Assembly (NCBI RefSeq): GCF_009865135.1
Contig: NZ_WWGH01000001.1
Span: forward strand, 3,348,001-3,412,000
From: Streptomyces sp. SID8374
GTDB taxonomy: Bacteria > Actinomycetota > Actinomycetes > Streptomycetales > Streptomycetaceae
Direction: 5' to 3'
DNA length: 64,000 bases
The translations under genes and the position numbers were made by a program. Positions 49,288-58,000 of the stretch are shown piece after piece. The notes beneath the pieces are model-generated. The model was not told the DNA's origin and made no database searches. It saw only the letters and a program-made list of their open reading frames with translations. Within the stretch, counting starts at the first letter, position 1. Each line of letters opens with the position of its first letter.

Positions 49288-52191
49288 GTGATGTACGCAG
49301 ATGCGTTCCACGTACGCCACACGGTCGCCCCGCCGCGGACAACGACGCCAACGGCGGAGGAAGGCCGGTCAGCAGGATCTGTCCAGGAAGTGCCGGGGGA
49401 CAAAGTGGTACTGGTCGAAAGGGATCCGGAATCAAGGACGCTGCGCTCGGCGCTGGCGGATTGTGTCGCCGGAACAGCGGGCATCGTCCTCATCGAGGGA
49501 GCTGCGGGGTGCGGCAAGAGTGAACTGATCGACACCGTCACCGAATGGGCCGACGACGCCGGGGCGTTGGTGCTCCGCGGCTTCGGCTCCAGCGCCGAAC
49601 GGGAGCTGCCGCTCGGCCTCGTCCGGCAGCTCGCCGGGGACGCGCCGGACGGCGCGCTCCCCGAAGTGACGGTCGCGCCGGAGGGGCGGCCCCGGGTCGG
49701 GGCGATGCGGGAGTTCCAGGCGGCGCTGCACCGGCTCAGCGCCACCACACCGGTGGTGATCGCCGTCGACGACCTGCACCACGCCGACGTCGCCTCGCTC
49801 TGCTACCTCCAGCACATCGTCCGCCATCTGCGCTCGGCACGGCTGCTGCTCGTGCTCACCACACCGTTGCGCGACGACCGGCAGGACGCCGCCTTCGAGA
49901 CCGAACTGCTGCGCCGCAGCAACGTCCAGCGGGTGCTGCTGCGGCGGCTGAGCCCGGCGGGCACGGCCGACGTACTGGCCGACACCTCCTGGCCCGGAGG
50001 GAGCGAAGGGCTCGCGAACGAACTGCACGCCATCAGCGGCGGCAACCCGCTGCTGCTCCGCGCCCTGCTGGAGGAGCACCGCTCGGCCGACCCGGCGGAC
50101 CTCGACGGCGGTACGGTGCTTCCGGCGCCCGGCGGCCTGTTCAGCCAGGCCGTCCTCACCTGCCTGCGGCTCAGCGGCCCGCACGCTACGTCACTGGGCG
50201 CGGCCCTCGCCGTACTCGGCGACTCCTACACACCCGAGCGGACCGGGCAGCTCATCGACGCCCCGGCGTTCACCGTCGCCAGGGCGGTCGCCTCGCTCGC
50301 GGCCTCCGGCATCCTGCGGGGACACCGCTTCCGGCACCCGGCGGCCGAGGCCACCGTGCTGGACCACACCCCGCCGCACGTGCTGGCCGGGCTGCACCTG
50401 CGCAGCGCGGAGCTCCTGCACGGGGGCGGCGGCCGGACCGTCCCCACCGTGGCCAGGCACCTGATCGCCGCGGCCCGGCACGGCGCGTCCCTCGACGGCG
50501 CCGACTGGGCCGTGGACGTGCTGCGCGCGGCGGCCGAGCACCTGCTCATGGACGAGGAGGCGGCGCACGCCACCGCCGCGCTCGAACTCGCCCACGAACT
50601 GAGCCACGAGGAGCGCCGGCGGGCCGAGATCAAGACCCGGCTCGCCGCGATCACCTGGCGGGTCGACCCCGGCACGGCGGAGCGGCACCTGTCCGCCCCG
50701 CTCGAAGCGCTGCGCTCCGGACTGCTGCCGGCCGAGTGCCTGACGCCCGTCACGACCCTGCTGGTGGGCCAGGGCCGCATCGCGGAGGCGGCCGAGCTGC
50801 GCTCCCGGGTCGTCCACGCCACGGCCGGGTACGGCGCCGAGGCCCCGCGCACCGCCAACGGCACCCCCGGCACGGACGTACTCGACCGGAGCCCGTCCGG
50901 CGCCCCGTCCATCCCCTCGCCGCGGAGCGAGGAGCGGCCTCCGCGGGCGCACACCTGGGACCTGCCCGAGACGGAGAGCCGCGTCGAGACCGCGGTCGCC
51001 GACCGGTTCCTGGAGACGACCGCCCTCTCCGAGGCGACCCTCGACCCGATCGTGCAGGCCGTACGGGTCCTCACCCACTCCCGTCAGCCGAAGCTGGCCG
51101 CACACCGGTGTCGGCAGCTGATCGAGGCGGCGGAACGTCACGGCGCCCCGGCCTGGCAGGCCCTGTTCACCGCGCTGCGGGCGGACGTCCTGCTGCGCCT
51201 CGGCGACCTCCAGGCGGCGGAGGGGCACGCGCTGAGCGCACTGGCCCACCTCCCCGAGCGCGGCAACAGCGCGTTCGCGGGCGGCCCGACGGCGACCCTG
51301 ATCCGGGCGCGGACCCTGATGGGCAAGCACGCGTCCGTCGCCCGCCAGCTCCAGCAGCCGGTCGCCGACACGCTGCTGAGAAGCGTGCACGGCCTGTTCT
51401 ATCTGCGGGCCCGGGGCCTGTACCACGCGGCGAACCACCAACTCCACGCCGCACTGGCCGACTTCCTCGAAGCGGGCCGGCTGGCCCAGCACTGGGGGAT
51501 GGACCGCCCCACCCTGCTGCCGTGGCGCTCGGACGCGGCGGAGGCGCTGATCCGGCTCGGCGACACCCGCCAGGCCGAGCAGCTCATCCGGCAGCAGCTG
51601 GCCATGCCCGACGCCAAACGCCCCTGGGTGCGCGGCATTTCGCTCCGTCTACGCGCGCTGATCTCCGATCCCAGGCAGCAGCCCGCACTTCTCGGGGAGG
51701 CGGCCGACGAACTCGGCCGCTCCGGGGACCTGCTGGAGCTCGCCCGTACGATGGCCGACCTCGGCCGCGTCCTGCGTGCCCTGGGCGAGACCGTCCGGGC
51801 GAGCGCCGTGACCCGGCGTGCGCTGAACCTGGCGCGGGACTGCGGGGCGGAGCCGCTGTGTGCCGAGATCGTCCCCGAACTCGGCCCGGAGGACCGGACG
51901 GCACACCGGCCGCACCCGCTGTCCCTGCACACCGAACGGGTCGAGAGATCCGAGGGGGTCGACAGATCCGAGCGGCCCGACGCCGACGCCAAGCTCAGCG
52001 ACTCCGAGCGCCGGGTGGCGACACTCGCCGCGAGCGGATACACCAACCGGGAGATCTCGCTGCGGCTGCACATCACCGTCAGCACGGTCGAACAGCACCT
52101 CACCCGGGTGTACCGCAAGCTCAACATCACTCGGCGTCAGGACCTTCCGGTGGACCTCCAGTTGACCGCGTCGGCGATGGACGTGGCCTGA
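49288..52191 (+). CDS. LAL-family LuxR transcriptional activator, probably pathway-specific
   Basis: A 967-aa large ATP-binding LuxR regulator. The amino-terminal ATPase has Walker A GAAGCGKSE (71-79) and Walker B VVIAVDDLHHAD. A long helical TPR-like middle follows, and the end is a GerE/LuxR helix-turn-helix (LSDSERRVATLAASGYTNREI, then TVSTVEQHLTRVYRKLNI). Such proteins activate macrolide and polyene clusters. The start is uncertain: GTG 49288 and the ATG beside it have GGGAG upstream, but a GTG about 40 codons later, before VLVERD, is the more usual family start. It is a natural candidate to bind the CTTAGGGG motifs of this cluster, though no sequence feature proves the link. Confidence 0.92.
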   Translation: MMYADAFHVRHTVAPPRTTTPTAEEGRSAGSVQEVPGDKVVLVERDPESRTLRSALADCVAGTAGIVLIEGAAGCGKSELIDTVTEWADDAGALVLRGFGSSAERELPLGLVRQLAGDAPDGALPEVTVAPEGRPRVGAMREFQAALHRLSATTPVVIAVDDLHHADVASLCYLQHIVRHLRSARLLLVLTTPLRDDRQDAAFETELLRRSNVQRVLLRRLSPAGTADVLADTSWPGGSEGLANELHAISGGNPLLLRALLEEHRSADPADLDGGTVLPAPGGLFSQAVLTCLRLSGPHATSLGAALAVLGDSYTPERTGQLIDAPAFTVARAVASLAASGILRGHRFRHPAAEATVLDHTPPHVLAGLHLRSAELLHGGGGRTVPTVARHLIAAARHGASLDGADWAVDVLRAAAEHLLMDEEAAHATAALELAHELSHEERRRAEIKTRLAAITWRVDPGTAERHLSAPLEALRSGLLPAECLTPVTTLLVGQGRIAEAAELRSRVVHATAGYGAEAPRTANGTPGTDVLDRSPSGAPSIPSPRSEERPPRAHTWDLPETESRVETAVADRFLETTALSEATLDPIVQAVRVLTHSRQPKLAAHRCRQLIEAAERHGAPAWQALFTALRADVLLRLGDLQAAEGHALSALAHLPERGNSAFAGGPTATLIRARTLMGKHASVARQLQQPVADTLLRSVHGLFYLRARGLYHAANHQLHAALADFLEAGRLAQHWGMDRPTLLPWRSDAAEALIRLGDTRQAEQLIRQQLAMPDAKRPWVRGISLRLRALISDPRQQPALLGEAADELGRSGDLLELARTMADLGRVLRALGETVRASAVTRRALNLARDCGAEPLCAEIVPELGPEDRTAHRPHPLSLHTERVERSEGVDRSERPDADAKLSDSERRVATLAASGYTNREISLRLHITVSTVEQHLTRVYRKLNITRRQDLPVDLQLTASAMDVA

Positions 52192-52571
52192 CCACTCGCA
52201 GCGGTCAAGGAAAAGCAAAAAAGTCAAGGGGATTGCAAAAATTCGATGGCTTTCGACGATTTCCCAGGCAGCCCGCACCCGACGGGCTTCCCAGATCCCC
52301 TCCGGCGAATTATCATCGTGCCGCGATATGGGCAAAATTCCGATTATAGAAATCCTTTACCATAGCCGTTGCGCAACCGACAGTAATCTGCCCGTCACTC
52401 CACCGCCAGGAGTAGCGCCAGGGTATTGCCGGGGAATTCCCTATTCTCCGGGGCCCGCCGTCACCAGTCTCTGCCCCGTCTCGAAGAATTAAGAAACGAG
52501 ACGACTACTGAGAAATCTCGATGGGCTAATGTTGCCGACGACAACCCACAGGCACTCGAGGGAGCGAGCGG
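52192..52571. promoter_or_regulatory. A/T-rich intergenic region with two palindromes
   Basis: This 380-bp stretch has no gene and is clearly richer in A/T than its surroundings. It contains GTTGCGCAAC (52368-52377) and GGGAATTCCC (52432-52441). The latter resembles the core of operators bound by PAS-LuxR regulators such as PimM, as I recall them. Either may control the following regulator gene. Confidence 0.4.
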
Positions 52572-53729
52572 ATGCCGGCAGCCACGGGGGCGCAACAGAA
52601 CGGCGAATATCCGATCACCGGGCACGACAGCACTTCTTTCCCCTGTTCCGCCATGCGCAGGGTCCGCTTCCGGCGCGGCGAAGTGGCGAAGGACCTCGGG
52701 CTCAGCCCCGAGGAGTCGGTCGGCGCGGAGCGTGTGCTCAGCGTGCTGGGCCTGCTCGAACCGGCCTTCGGGACCGACCAGTTGGTGCCCGTCAGCCTCG
52801 ACAAGCTGACCCGGCTGACCCGGGGTGCCCGTACGTCCTCCCCCGGCTCCCCCGCCCTCTCGCCGAGGCGGCCCGCCGAGGCCACCACCCCCCTGCGCGA
52901 GCGGGAGACGCCCCAGCCGTCCGCGGCAGCCCCGCCGGCACCTCCGGCACCTGCGGCAGCGCCCCGCAGCCTGGCGAGCCGGCGGATCGGTCCGGCCACG
53001 GCGGGAACCCCCCAGGTCGAGACGGTCACCGACCCCGCCGTACTCCGCGTCCGGCTGGAGGAGATGAACGCCCACTGCCAGCGGGAGCTGCTGCTCATCC
53101 AGCCCGGCGGGGCCCGCCCGGCGGCCACCCTCCCGGCGGCCCGGCTGGCCGCGCTGAGCCTGCTGGAGCGCGGTGTACGCATGCGGGTGCTCTACCAGCA
53201 CGCGGCGCGCGGCGACACCGTCACCAGGGCCCTGGTCCGCGAACTCAGCCGGCACGGCGCCCAGGTGCGCACGGACGCCGAGCTGACCGCACCGCTCGTC
53301 GCCTACGACCAGGAGACCGTGTTCCTGCCCGAGGCACCGGACCCGGCGACCGGCGAGTGCAGCGGCAAGGCGGCCCTGATCCGGGACCCGACCATGGTGG
53401 CGTTCGCCTGCGGGGCGTTCGAGCGGCTGTGGACCGCCGCGACGCCCTTCCTCCCCGCGACCGAGGACGCCGCGCCGGTCATCGACGACCTGAAGGCGGC
53501 GATCGTCCGGCTCATGGCCCTCGGCCACAAGGACGAGATGGTCGCCCGACGCCTCGGCATGTCCGTCCGCACCTGCCGAAGACACATAGCGGAGATCATG
53601 GAGACGACGGACGCCACGAGCCGCTTCCAGGCCGGGGTGAGGCTGACCCGGGCGGGCATCCTCGACCACTCCACCCCGGACGCGACCGCACTGTTCACCC
53701 CGGCCGCCCCACCCCGCACGGCCCCTTAG
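52572..53729 (+). CDS. LuxR/TrmB-type regulator with PLD-like sensor domain
   Basis: A 385-aa regulator. Residues about 1-95 form a short, helix-turn-helix-like domain (GEVAKDLGLSPEESVGAERV). A Pro/Ala-rich linker follows (about 95-150). The middle domain (LEEMNAHCQRELLLIQPGG, GVRMRVLYQHAARGD) resembles the phospholipase-D-like sensor of TrmB-related regulators. The end is a LuxR-type helix-turn-helix (LGHKDEMVARRLGMSVRTCRRHIAEIM). It is well placed as a second pathway regulator between the LAL gene and the second thioesterase. GAGGGAGCGAGCGG lies before the ATG. Ligand unknown. Confidence 0.8.
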   Translation: MPAATGAQQNGEYPITGHDSTSFPCSAMRRVRFRRGEVAKDLGLSPEESVGAERVLSVLGLLEPAFGTDQLVPVSLDKLTRLTRGARTSSPGSPALSPRRPAEATTPLRERETPQPSAAAPPAPPAPAAAPRSLASRRIGPATAGTPQVETVTDPAVLRVRLEEMNAHCQRELLLIQPGGARPAATLPAARLAALSLLERGVRMRVLYQHAARGDTVTRALVRELSRHGAQVRTDAELTAPLVAYDQETVFLPEAPDPATGECSGKAALIRDPTMVAFACGAFERLWTAATPFLPATEDAAPVIDDLKAAIVRLMALGHKDEMVARRLGMSVRTCRRHIAEIMETTDATSRFQAGVRLTRAGILDHSTPDATALFTPAAPPRTAP

Positions 53730-53963
53730 GCGGACCCGGCACCGCACTGTTCACCGCCTATGCGGCGACGGCCGGGGGAATTCCTCCGATACCCCGGCTG
53801 CGTAGGCCGAAACGGCCCCAGGATTAATACCCAATCCCTCGGCCGCACCGTAAATGAACGCAGATGAACACAGAGAAAACCACCGACACCACCGGCCGAG
53901 CCAAGGGCAGAATCGCCCCTTCGCCGGAAATTCTCGCGAACGTCCTCGCGGACCGGCGCCCGG

Positions 53964-54755
53964 CTATCCGTGGTGCGGCGCCGGCCGGTCGGCCGGGACG
54001 GCCGGCACGGCCTCCGGGAGCCGGGCCAGGTGCGGGAACAGCGGGGAATCGGGACCGCCCAGGTAGAAGTGGCCTCCCGGGTGGGTGTGCAGCGCGAACG
54101 CCCCGGTCGTGTGCTCCTCCCACGCCCGTACGTCCTCGATCGGCGCCTTGGGATCGCTCAGCCCCACATGCGCGGTGATGGGCACGGTGAGCGGCGGGCC
54201 GGGCTCGTAGCGGTACTTCTCGATGACCTGGTAGTCCGTACGGATCACCGGCAGCCACATGTCCAGCAGCTCCGCGTCGTCGAGGAAGGCGGGCACCGTG
54301 CCGTTGAGCCGGGCGATCTCCGCGATCAGCTGCTCGTCGCTGCCGAGGTGGAGCCTGCCCTCCCGCAGCCGGTGGGGTGCGGGACGCCCGGAGACGACCA
54401 GGGCGAACGGCGGCACACCGCGCCGCTCCAGCCGGCGGGCCACCTCGAAGGAGAGGCTGGCCCCCATGCTGTGCCCGAACAGCGCGAGCGGACGGCCGGT
54501 GAGGGGCAGCAGGGAGTCGGTCACCAGGTCCGCGAGGCGGGACATGTCGTCGACGAGCGGTTCCGCGTACCGGTCCATCCGGCCCGGATACTGCACGGCG
54601 AGCACCTCGATCTCCGGCGAGAGCGCCCGGGAGGTGTTGAAGAAGAAGCTCGCCGATCCACCGGCGTGGGGAAGACAGACCAGCCGGACGCGGGCCTGTG
54701 GCGCGTCATGGAATCGGCAGATCCACTTGTCCTTGGTGCCCGCACCGTCCGACAT
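53964..54755 (-). CDS. Type II thioesterase, second copy
   Basis: A 263-aa editing thioesterase of the same family as that at 47051. It has LVCLPHAGGSASFFFN, the nucleophile FGHSMG (Ser96), VQYPGRMDRY and the histidine in PGGHFYLG. The catalytic acid region reads VGLSDPKAP. The ATG at 54755 starts the family-typical length; upstream in-frame sequence is Pro/Gly-rich and unlikely to be coding. Transcription would start in the short divergent gap, where CCCCTAA lies about 99 bp upstream. Two such enzymes in one cluster may differ in preference for aminoacyl starter and polyketide intermediates. Confidence 0.92.
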   Translation of the reverse strand: MSDGAGTKDKWICRFHDAPQARVRLVCLPHAGGSASFFFNTSRALSPEIEVLAVQYPGRMDRYAEPLVDDMSRLADLVTDSLLPLTGRPLALFGHSMGASLSFEVARRLERRGVPPFALVVSGRPAPHRLREGRLHLGSDEQLIAEIARLNGTVPAFLDDAELLDMWLPVIRTDYQVIEKYRYEPGPPLTVPITAHVGLSDPKAPIEDVRAWEEHTTGAFALHTHPGGHFYLGGPDSPLFPHLARLPEAVPAVPADRPAPHHG

Positions 54756-54853
54756 CTCCAGTGAAACCCTTCGTGCGCCGACTGAACCCGGAGACCCGAA
54801 GGGCGGCTCCGGCTCTCCGGGCCGATGATCCTCCGCGCCCGGAAGCCCAACAA

Positions 54854-54883
54854 CCCCTAATCCCCGCGGCGCTCGCTTAGGGG
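54854..54883. promoter_or_regulatory. Inverted pair CCCCTAA/TTAGGGG in the divergent promoter
   Basis: CCCCTAA (54854-54860) and TTAGGGG (54877-54883) form a perfect 7-bp inverted repeat with 16 bp between. They stand between the thioesterase and lipoprotein genes, about 99 and 88 bp from the respective starts. Confidence 0.5.
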
Positions 54884-54970
54884 TCGATACGGTCCCGCTC
54901 CCGGCCACCGCCGTTCACCCGAATGAGCCGGGAATCGTACGACTCGTCACCCGCCGGATACGCTCCCGGG

Positions 54971-56503
54971 ATGGATACCAGGCGCCTGCTCCGCACCTTC
55001 GCCATCGGGCTCGGCACTGCCGGCCTGCTCGCCTCCGGCTGTAGCGGCGGCGGCTCGTCGCCGAGCGCATCCGCCACCGGCACGGCGGCACCGGAGGGGC
55101 TGTCGGCGTACTACACGCAGAAGCTGAGCTGGCGCGACTGCGGGGTGGAGGGGTTCGAGTGCACGACGATGAAGGCACCGCGGGACTACGACAAGCCGGA
55201 TGACGGCGACATCGACCTGGCCGTCTCCCGCAAGAAGGCCACGGGCCCCGGCAAGCGGATCGGCTCGCTCCTGGTGAACCCGGGCGGCCCCGGCGGCTCC
55301 GCGATCGGCTATCTCCAGGGGTACGCGGCACTCGGCTACCCGGCCCAGGTGCGGGCCCGCTACGACATGGTGGCCATCGATCCGCGCGGCGTGGCCCGCA
55401 GCGAACCGGTCGAGTGCCTGACGGGCAAGGAGATGGACGCCTTCACCCAGGTCGACCAGACACCGGATGACGAAGCCGAGGTCGAAAAGCTCACGGCCGC
55501 CTTCGAGAAGTTCGCGGCGGGCTGCGAGAAGCGCTCGGGCGAGATCCTCCCGTACGTCTCCACCGTGGACACGGCCCGCGACATGGACGTCCTGCGCTCC
55601 CTGCTGGGCGACGAGAAGCTGAACTACGTGGGTGCGTCGTACGGGACGTTCCTGGGCGCCACGTACGCGGACCTCTTCCCCCGGCGGGCCGGCCGCCTGG
55701 TCCTGGACGGCGCGATGGACCCCTCCCTCCCGGCGATCGACATGAACCGCGACCAGACGGCGGGCTTCGAGGGGGCGTTCCAGTCCTTCGCCGCCGACTG
55801 CGTCAAGCAGCCGGACTGCCCGCTGGGCACCACGTCCACGGCAGACGCGGCGACCGCGCTGAAGCAGCTCTTCCAGGACCTGGACGCGAAGCCCGTCCCA
55901 ACGGGCGATGACGAGCGCAAGCTCGGCGAGTCCCTGGCCACGACCGGGGTGATCGCGGCGATGTACGACGAGGCGGCCTGGCCCCAGCTCCGCGAGGCGC
56001 TGGAGGGCGCCCAGCGCAGCGACGGCTCGGGCCTCCTCTCACTGGCGGACAGCTACTACGAGCGCGAGCCGGACGGCAAGTACGCGAACCTGATGTTCGC
56101 CAACGCCGCCGTGAACTGCCTCGACCTCCCGCCCGCCTTCGACGGCCCCGACGCGGTGGAGAAGGCGGTCCCCGACTTCGAGAAGGCCTCCCCGGTCTTC
56201 GGCAAGGGCTTCGCCTGGGCCTCCCTGAACTGCACGTACTGGCCCACCAAGCCCACGGGCACCCCCCACCGCACCGAGGCGAAGGGCGCCACCCCGATCG
56301 TGGTGGTCGGCACCACCCGCGACCCGGCCACCCCGTACAAGTGGGCCCAGGCCCTCGCCGCCCAGCTCTCCTCCGGCACCCTGCTCACCTACGACGGCGA
56401 CGGCCACACGGCGTACGGCCGGGGCAGCGACTGCATCGACACGGCGATCAACACATACCTCCTGGAGGGCACCCCGCCCACCAACGGCAAGAAGTGCACC
56501 TGA
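54971..56503 (+). CDS. Secreted lipoprotein alpha/beta hydrolase, tripeptidyl aminopeptidase type (S33)
   Basis: A 510-aa exported hydrolase. The ATG at 54971 gives a lipoprotein signal peptide (MDTRRLLRTFAIGLG, then the lipobox LASGC at about residue 24), followed by a Ser/Gly-rich tether. The catalytic domain has VNPGGPGGSA, the nucleophile GASYGTFLG, the acid in TTRDPATPY and the histidine in GDGHTAYG, plus the TAP C-terminal domain. Relatives cut tripeptides or hydrophobic residues from peptides outside the cell. It is probably a chromosomal gene at the cluster border. A CTTAGGGG motif 88 bp upstream leaves open co-regulation with the cluster. Confidence 0.9.
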   Translation: MDTRRLLRTFAIGLGTAGLLASGCSGGGSSPSASATGTAAPEGLSAYYTQKLSWRDCGVEGFECTTMKAPRDYDKPDDGDIDLAVSRKKATGPGKRIGSLLVNPGGPGGSAIGYLQGYAALGYPAQVRARYDMVAIDPRGVARSEPVECLTGKEMDAFTQVDQTPDDEAEVEKLTAAFEKFAAGCEKRSGEILPYVSTVDTARDMDVLRSLLGDEKLNYVGASYGTFLGATYADLFPRRAGRLVLDGAMDPSLPAIDMNRDQTAGFEGAFQSFAADCVKQPDCPLGTTSTADAATALKQLFQDLDAKPVPTGDDERKLGESLATTGVIAAMYDEAAWPQLREALEGAQRSDGSGLLSLADSYYEREPDGKYANLMFANAAVNCLDLPPAFDGPDAVEKAVPDFEKASPVFGKGFAWASLNCTYWPTKPTGTPHRTEAKGATPIVVVGTTRDPATPYKWAQALAAQLSSGTLLTYDGDGHTAYGRGSDCIDTAINTYLLEGTPPTNGKKCT

Positions 56504-56523
56504 CCCCCACTGACCAGCGCAAA

Positions 56524-56537
56524 CACCTCCGGAGGTG
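56524..56537. terminator. Short hairpin after the lipoprotein gene
   Basis: CACCTCC-GGAGGTG is a perfect 14-bp palindrome 20 bp after the hydrolase stop. With no loop bases in the symmetry it is a modest terminator candidate. Confidence 0.4.
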
Positions 56538-56612
56538 CCGTGTACGGAGCACCCCCGGAAACTGTGTAGACTTGTGCCCGCTGCTGATCGCACCATAGTG
56601 CGAGCAGGGCAC

Positions 56613-56686
56613 GCCGCCTTAGCTCAGTTGGCCAGAGCAACGCACTCGTAATGCGTAGGTCTCGGGTTCGAATCCCGAAGGCGGCT
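56613..56686 (+). tRNA. tRNA-Thr (anticodon CGT)
   Basis: A complete cloverleaf: acceptor GCCGCCT pairs AGGCGGC, D-stem GCTC pairs GAGC, anticodon stem ACGCA pairs TGCGT with loop CTCGTAA (anticodon CGT at 56647-56649), and T-stem TCGGG pairs CCCGA around TTCGAAT. CCA is encoded at 56687-56689. TAGACT about 45 bp upstream may be the -10 box. The restriction island begins downstream of its 3' end. Confidence 0.97.
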
Positions 56687-56693
56687 CCAAGGT

Positions 56694-56725
56694 AAACCGC
56701 AGGCCAGACCTCTGGCCTGCGGTTT
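56694..56725 (+). terminator. tRNA terminator hairpin
   Basis: Perfect 15-bp arms (56694-56708 and 56711-56725) around a CC loop, followed by CTTCGTTTCC. It directly follows the tRNA 3' end. Confidence 0.85.
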
Positions 56726-56764
56726 CTTCGTTTCCTTGACCTTGGAATGCGGGCCAATCGAGCA

Positions 56765-56800
56765 CCTTGTGCCTACGCATTGCAATGCGTAGGCACAAGG
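56765..56800. repeat. 36-bp perfect palindrome downstream of tRNA-Thr
   Basis: Positions 56765-56782 are the exact reverse complement of 56783-56800, with no spacer. Each arm contains AATGCGTAGG or its complement, a 10-mer also present in the tRNA anticodon arm at about 56650. Possible roles are a recombination or binding site, or a remnant of integration. Confidence 0.9.
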
Positions 56801-57391
56801 TCGGCAGCCCGTGGTGATTTCTTCTTGTAAGTCTGTGACCCGGCCTTTTGCTGCTTCCTGCGGCTTCACCTCGACCAGTTTGGGGCGGTGCGGTGGCCGT
56901 TTGGTGGCCGAGCGTGCGGCCACCGTGCTGAACGGCTCCTGGCCAGCCGTGTAAGCAGAGGTGCACTGGGTGGCGGTTGTTGTGGGGTCCCTACGATCGC
57001 GCTCGTGCAGTCCGCTACAAGATTCCTCAAGTAGTGACGATCCGATCCCGACAGTCGTGGACATCAGCGGTGCAGCCTTGGGACCCCGTGGTCCGAGCGG
57101 CGGACTAGGCACGCAGTTTCTGCTCGATGCGGACGAGTCGGTGAATACGGGCCGGGTCTCCTAAACAGCACCCTGGCGTTCAACTTCACCGACGCCGATA
57201 CCTGCCGAGCGCTTGGCAAGAGCCAGGATTCGCGCCGTCCTCGGTGGGAGTGTCCAGGGACGTTCGCCCTGAGTCGGCGGCCTCGGAACCCTTCTCCTTG
57301 AGCCTGCGATGGGACCGCTGTCGGTGCCCTCCTGTGCTTGATCAGCGCACATGTCCTGCTCGCTAGCGCGGTGAAGCACTGCCGAGAAAGG
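56801..57391. other. 591 bp without a recognisable gene
   Basis: Base composition is lower in GC than the cluster and codon bias is weak in all frames. Short open frames are present but none has a ribosome-binding site and a recognisable product. No integrase or direct repeat of the tRNA end was recognised. Confidence 0.5.
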
Positions 57392-57994
57392 TCAGTGTGG
57401 AGAGACGCGCGTCAGCCTCAGTGTGGTGTGTATCAGCTCAAGCCCTGCTACCCCTGCGACATGGCGGTGCCTTGCCTGCTCCCCTTCGCTGAGTCGCTGC
57501 CCTTGAGCCAGCCCGATGATGAGGAGAGGCTCAGGGCGATCGTCCACCTTGGCGTTGATCCCGGCCCAGACGAGGTCCTGGAGGTTCTGAAGTGGTGCCC
57601 ACATCATGAGCCGCTCGTCGGAGCCGGGCCCTTTGACGACACACTGGGTGGGCTTGATCCCTAGCGTGTCGAGGTTGGCGCGCCAGTCCAGGCCGAGAAC
57701 CTGCTGGGCGATCTGATCGGCCGTCGGGTAACGGCGGGAAGCGTACTTCGCATTGGGGCCGATGCCGTTGCGGACCCGGGGTAGTTCCTTCACCGGCCCG
57801 TCCTTGATCCACACCCGGACCTTCTCCCGGGGAATGAATCGGGCCAGCTTGTCACCGATCAATGGGTCATTGACCCATCGTTCGTAACACCTTGAGCGCT
57901 CACGTGAGGACAGCCCGTCCCAGTCGAGTTCCTCGATCTGGCGATAGACCTCGGAGAGGACCTCCCCTCGGATCTCCTCGTCGATCTCGCTCAT
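57392..57994 (-). CDS. Unknown 200-aa protein of the ATPase/helicase operon
   Basis: I do not recognise this protein. It is acidic at the amino end (MSEIDEEIRGEVLSEVY), then mixed helix and strand, with ERWVNDPLIGDKLARFIPREKVRVWIKDG and SRRYPTADQIAQQVLG as the most distinctive segments. It has no signal peptide, membrane segment or metal motif. The ATG lies 6 nt behind the helicase stop, and its GGAGG site is within the last codons of the helicase gene, so expression is coupled. That makes it a partner of the helicase and GHKL ATPase, for example a specificity or nuclease-control subunit; this is inference from position. Confidence 0.75.
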   Translation of the reverse strand: MSEIDEEIRGEVLSEVYRQIEELDWDGLSSRERSRCYERWVNDPLIGDKLARFIPREKVRVWIKDGPVKELPRVRNGIGPNAKYASRRYPTADQIAQQVLGLDWRANLDTLGIKPTQCVVKGPGSDERLMMWAPLQNLQDLVWAGINAKVDDRPEPLLIIGLAQGQRLSEGEQARHRHVAGVAGLELIHTTLRLTRVSPH

Positions 57995-58000
57995 CCGGGT

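Noticed and set aside
54971..56503. The lipoprotein hydrolase as the VinJ-type enzyme that removes the capping amino acid
   Set aside because: It has a signal peptide and lipobox, so it acts outside the cell, while decapping must occur on the PKS in the cytoplasm. Its family is the common secreted tripeptidyl aminopeptidase group.
56619..56966. An open frame across the tRNA-Thr gene, with a translation ending near SGFEPETYALRVRCSGQLS
   Set aside because: This is the well-known false peptide from translating a tRNA gene in antisense.
56961..57164. A 67-codon plus-strand frame near the palindrome
   Set aside because: There is no ribosome-binding site and no recognisable sequence; it was too weak to list as a gene.
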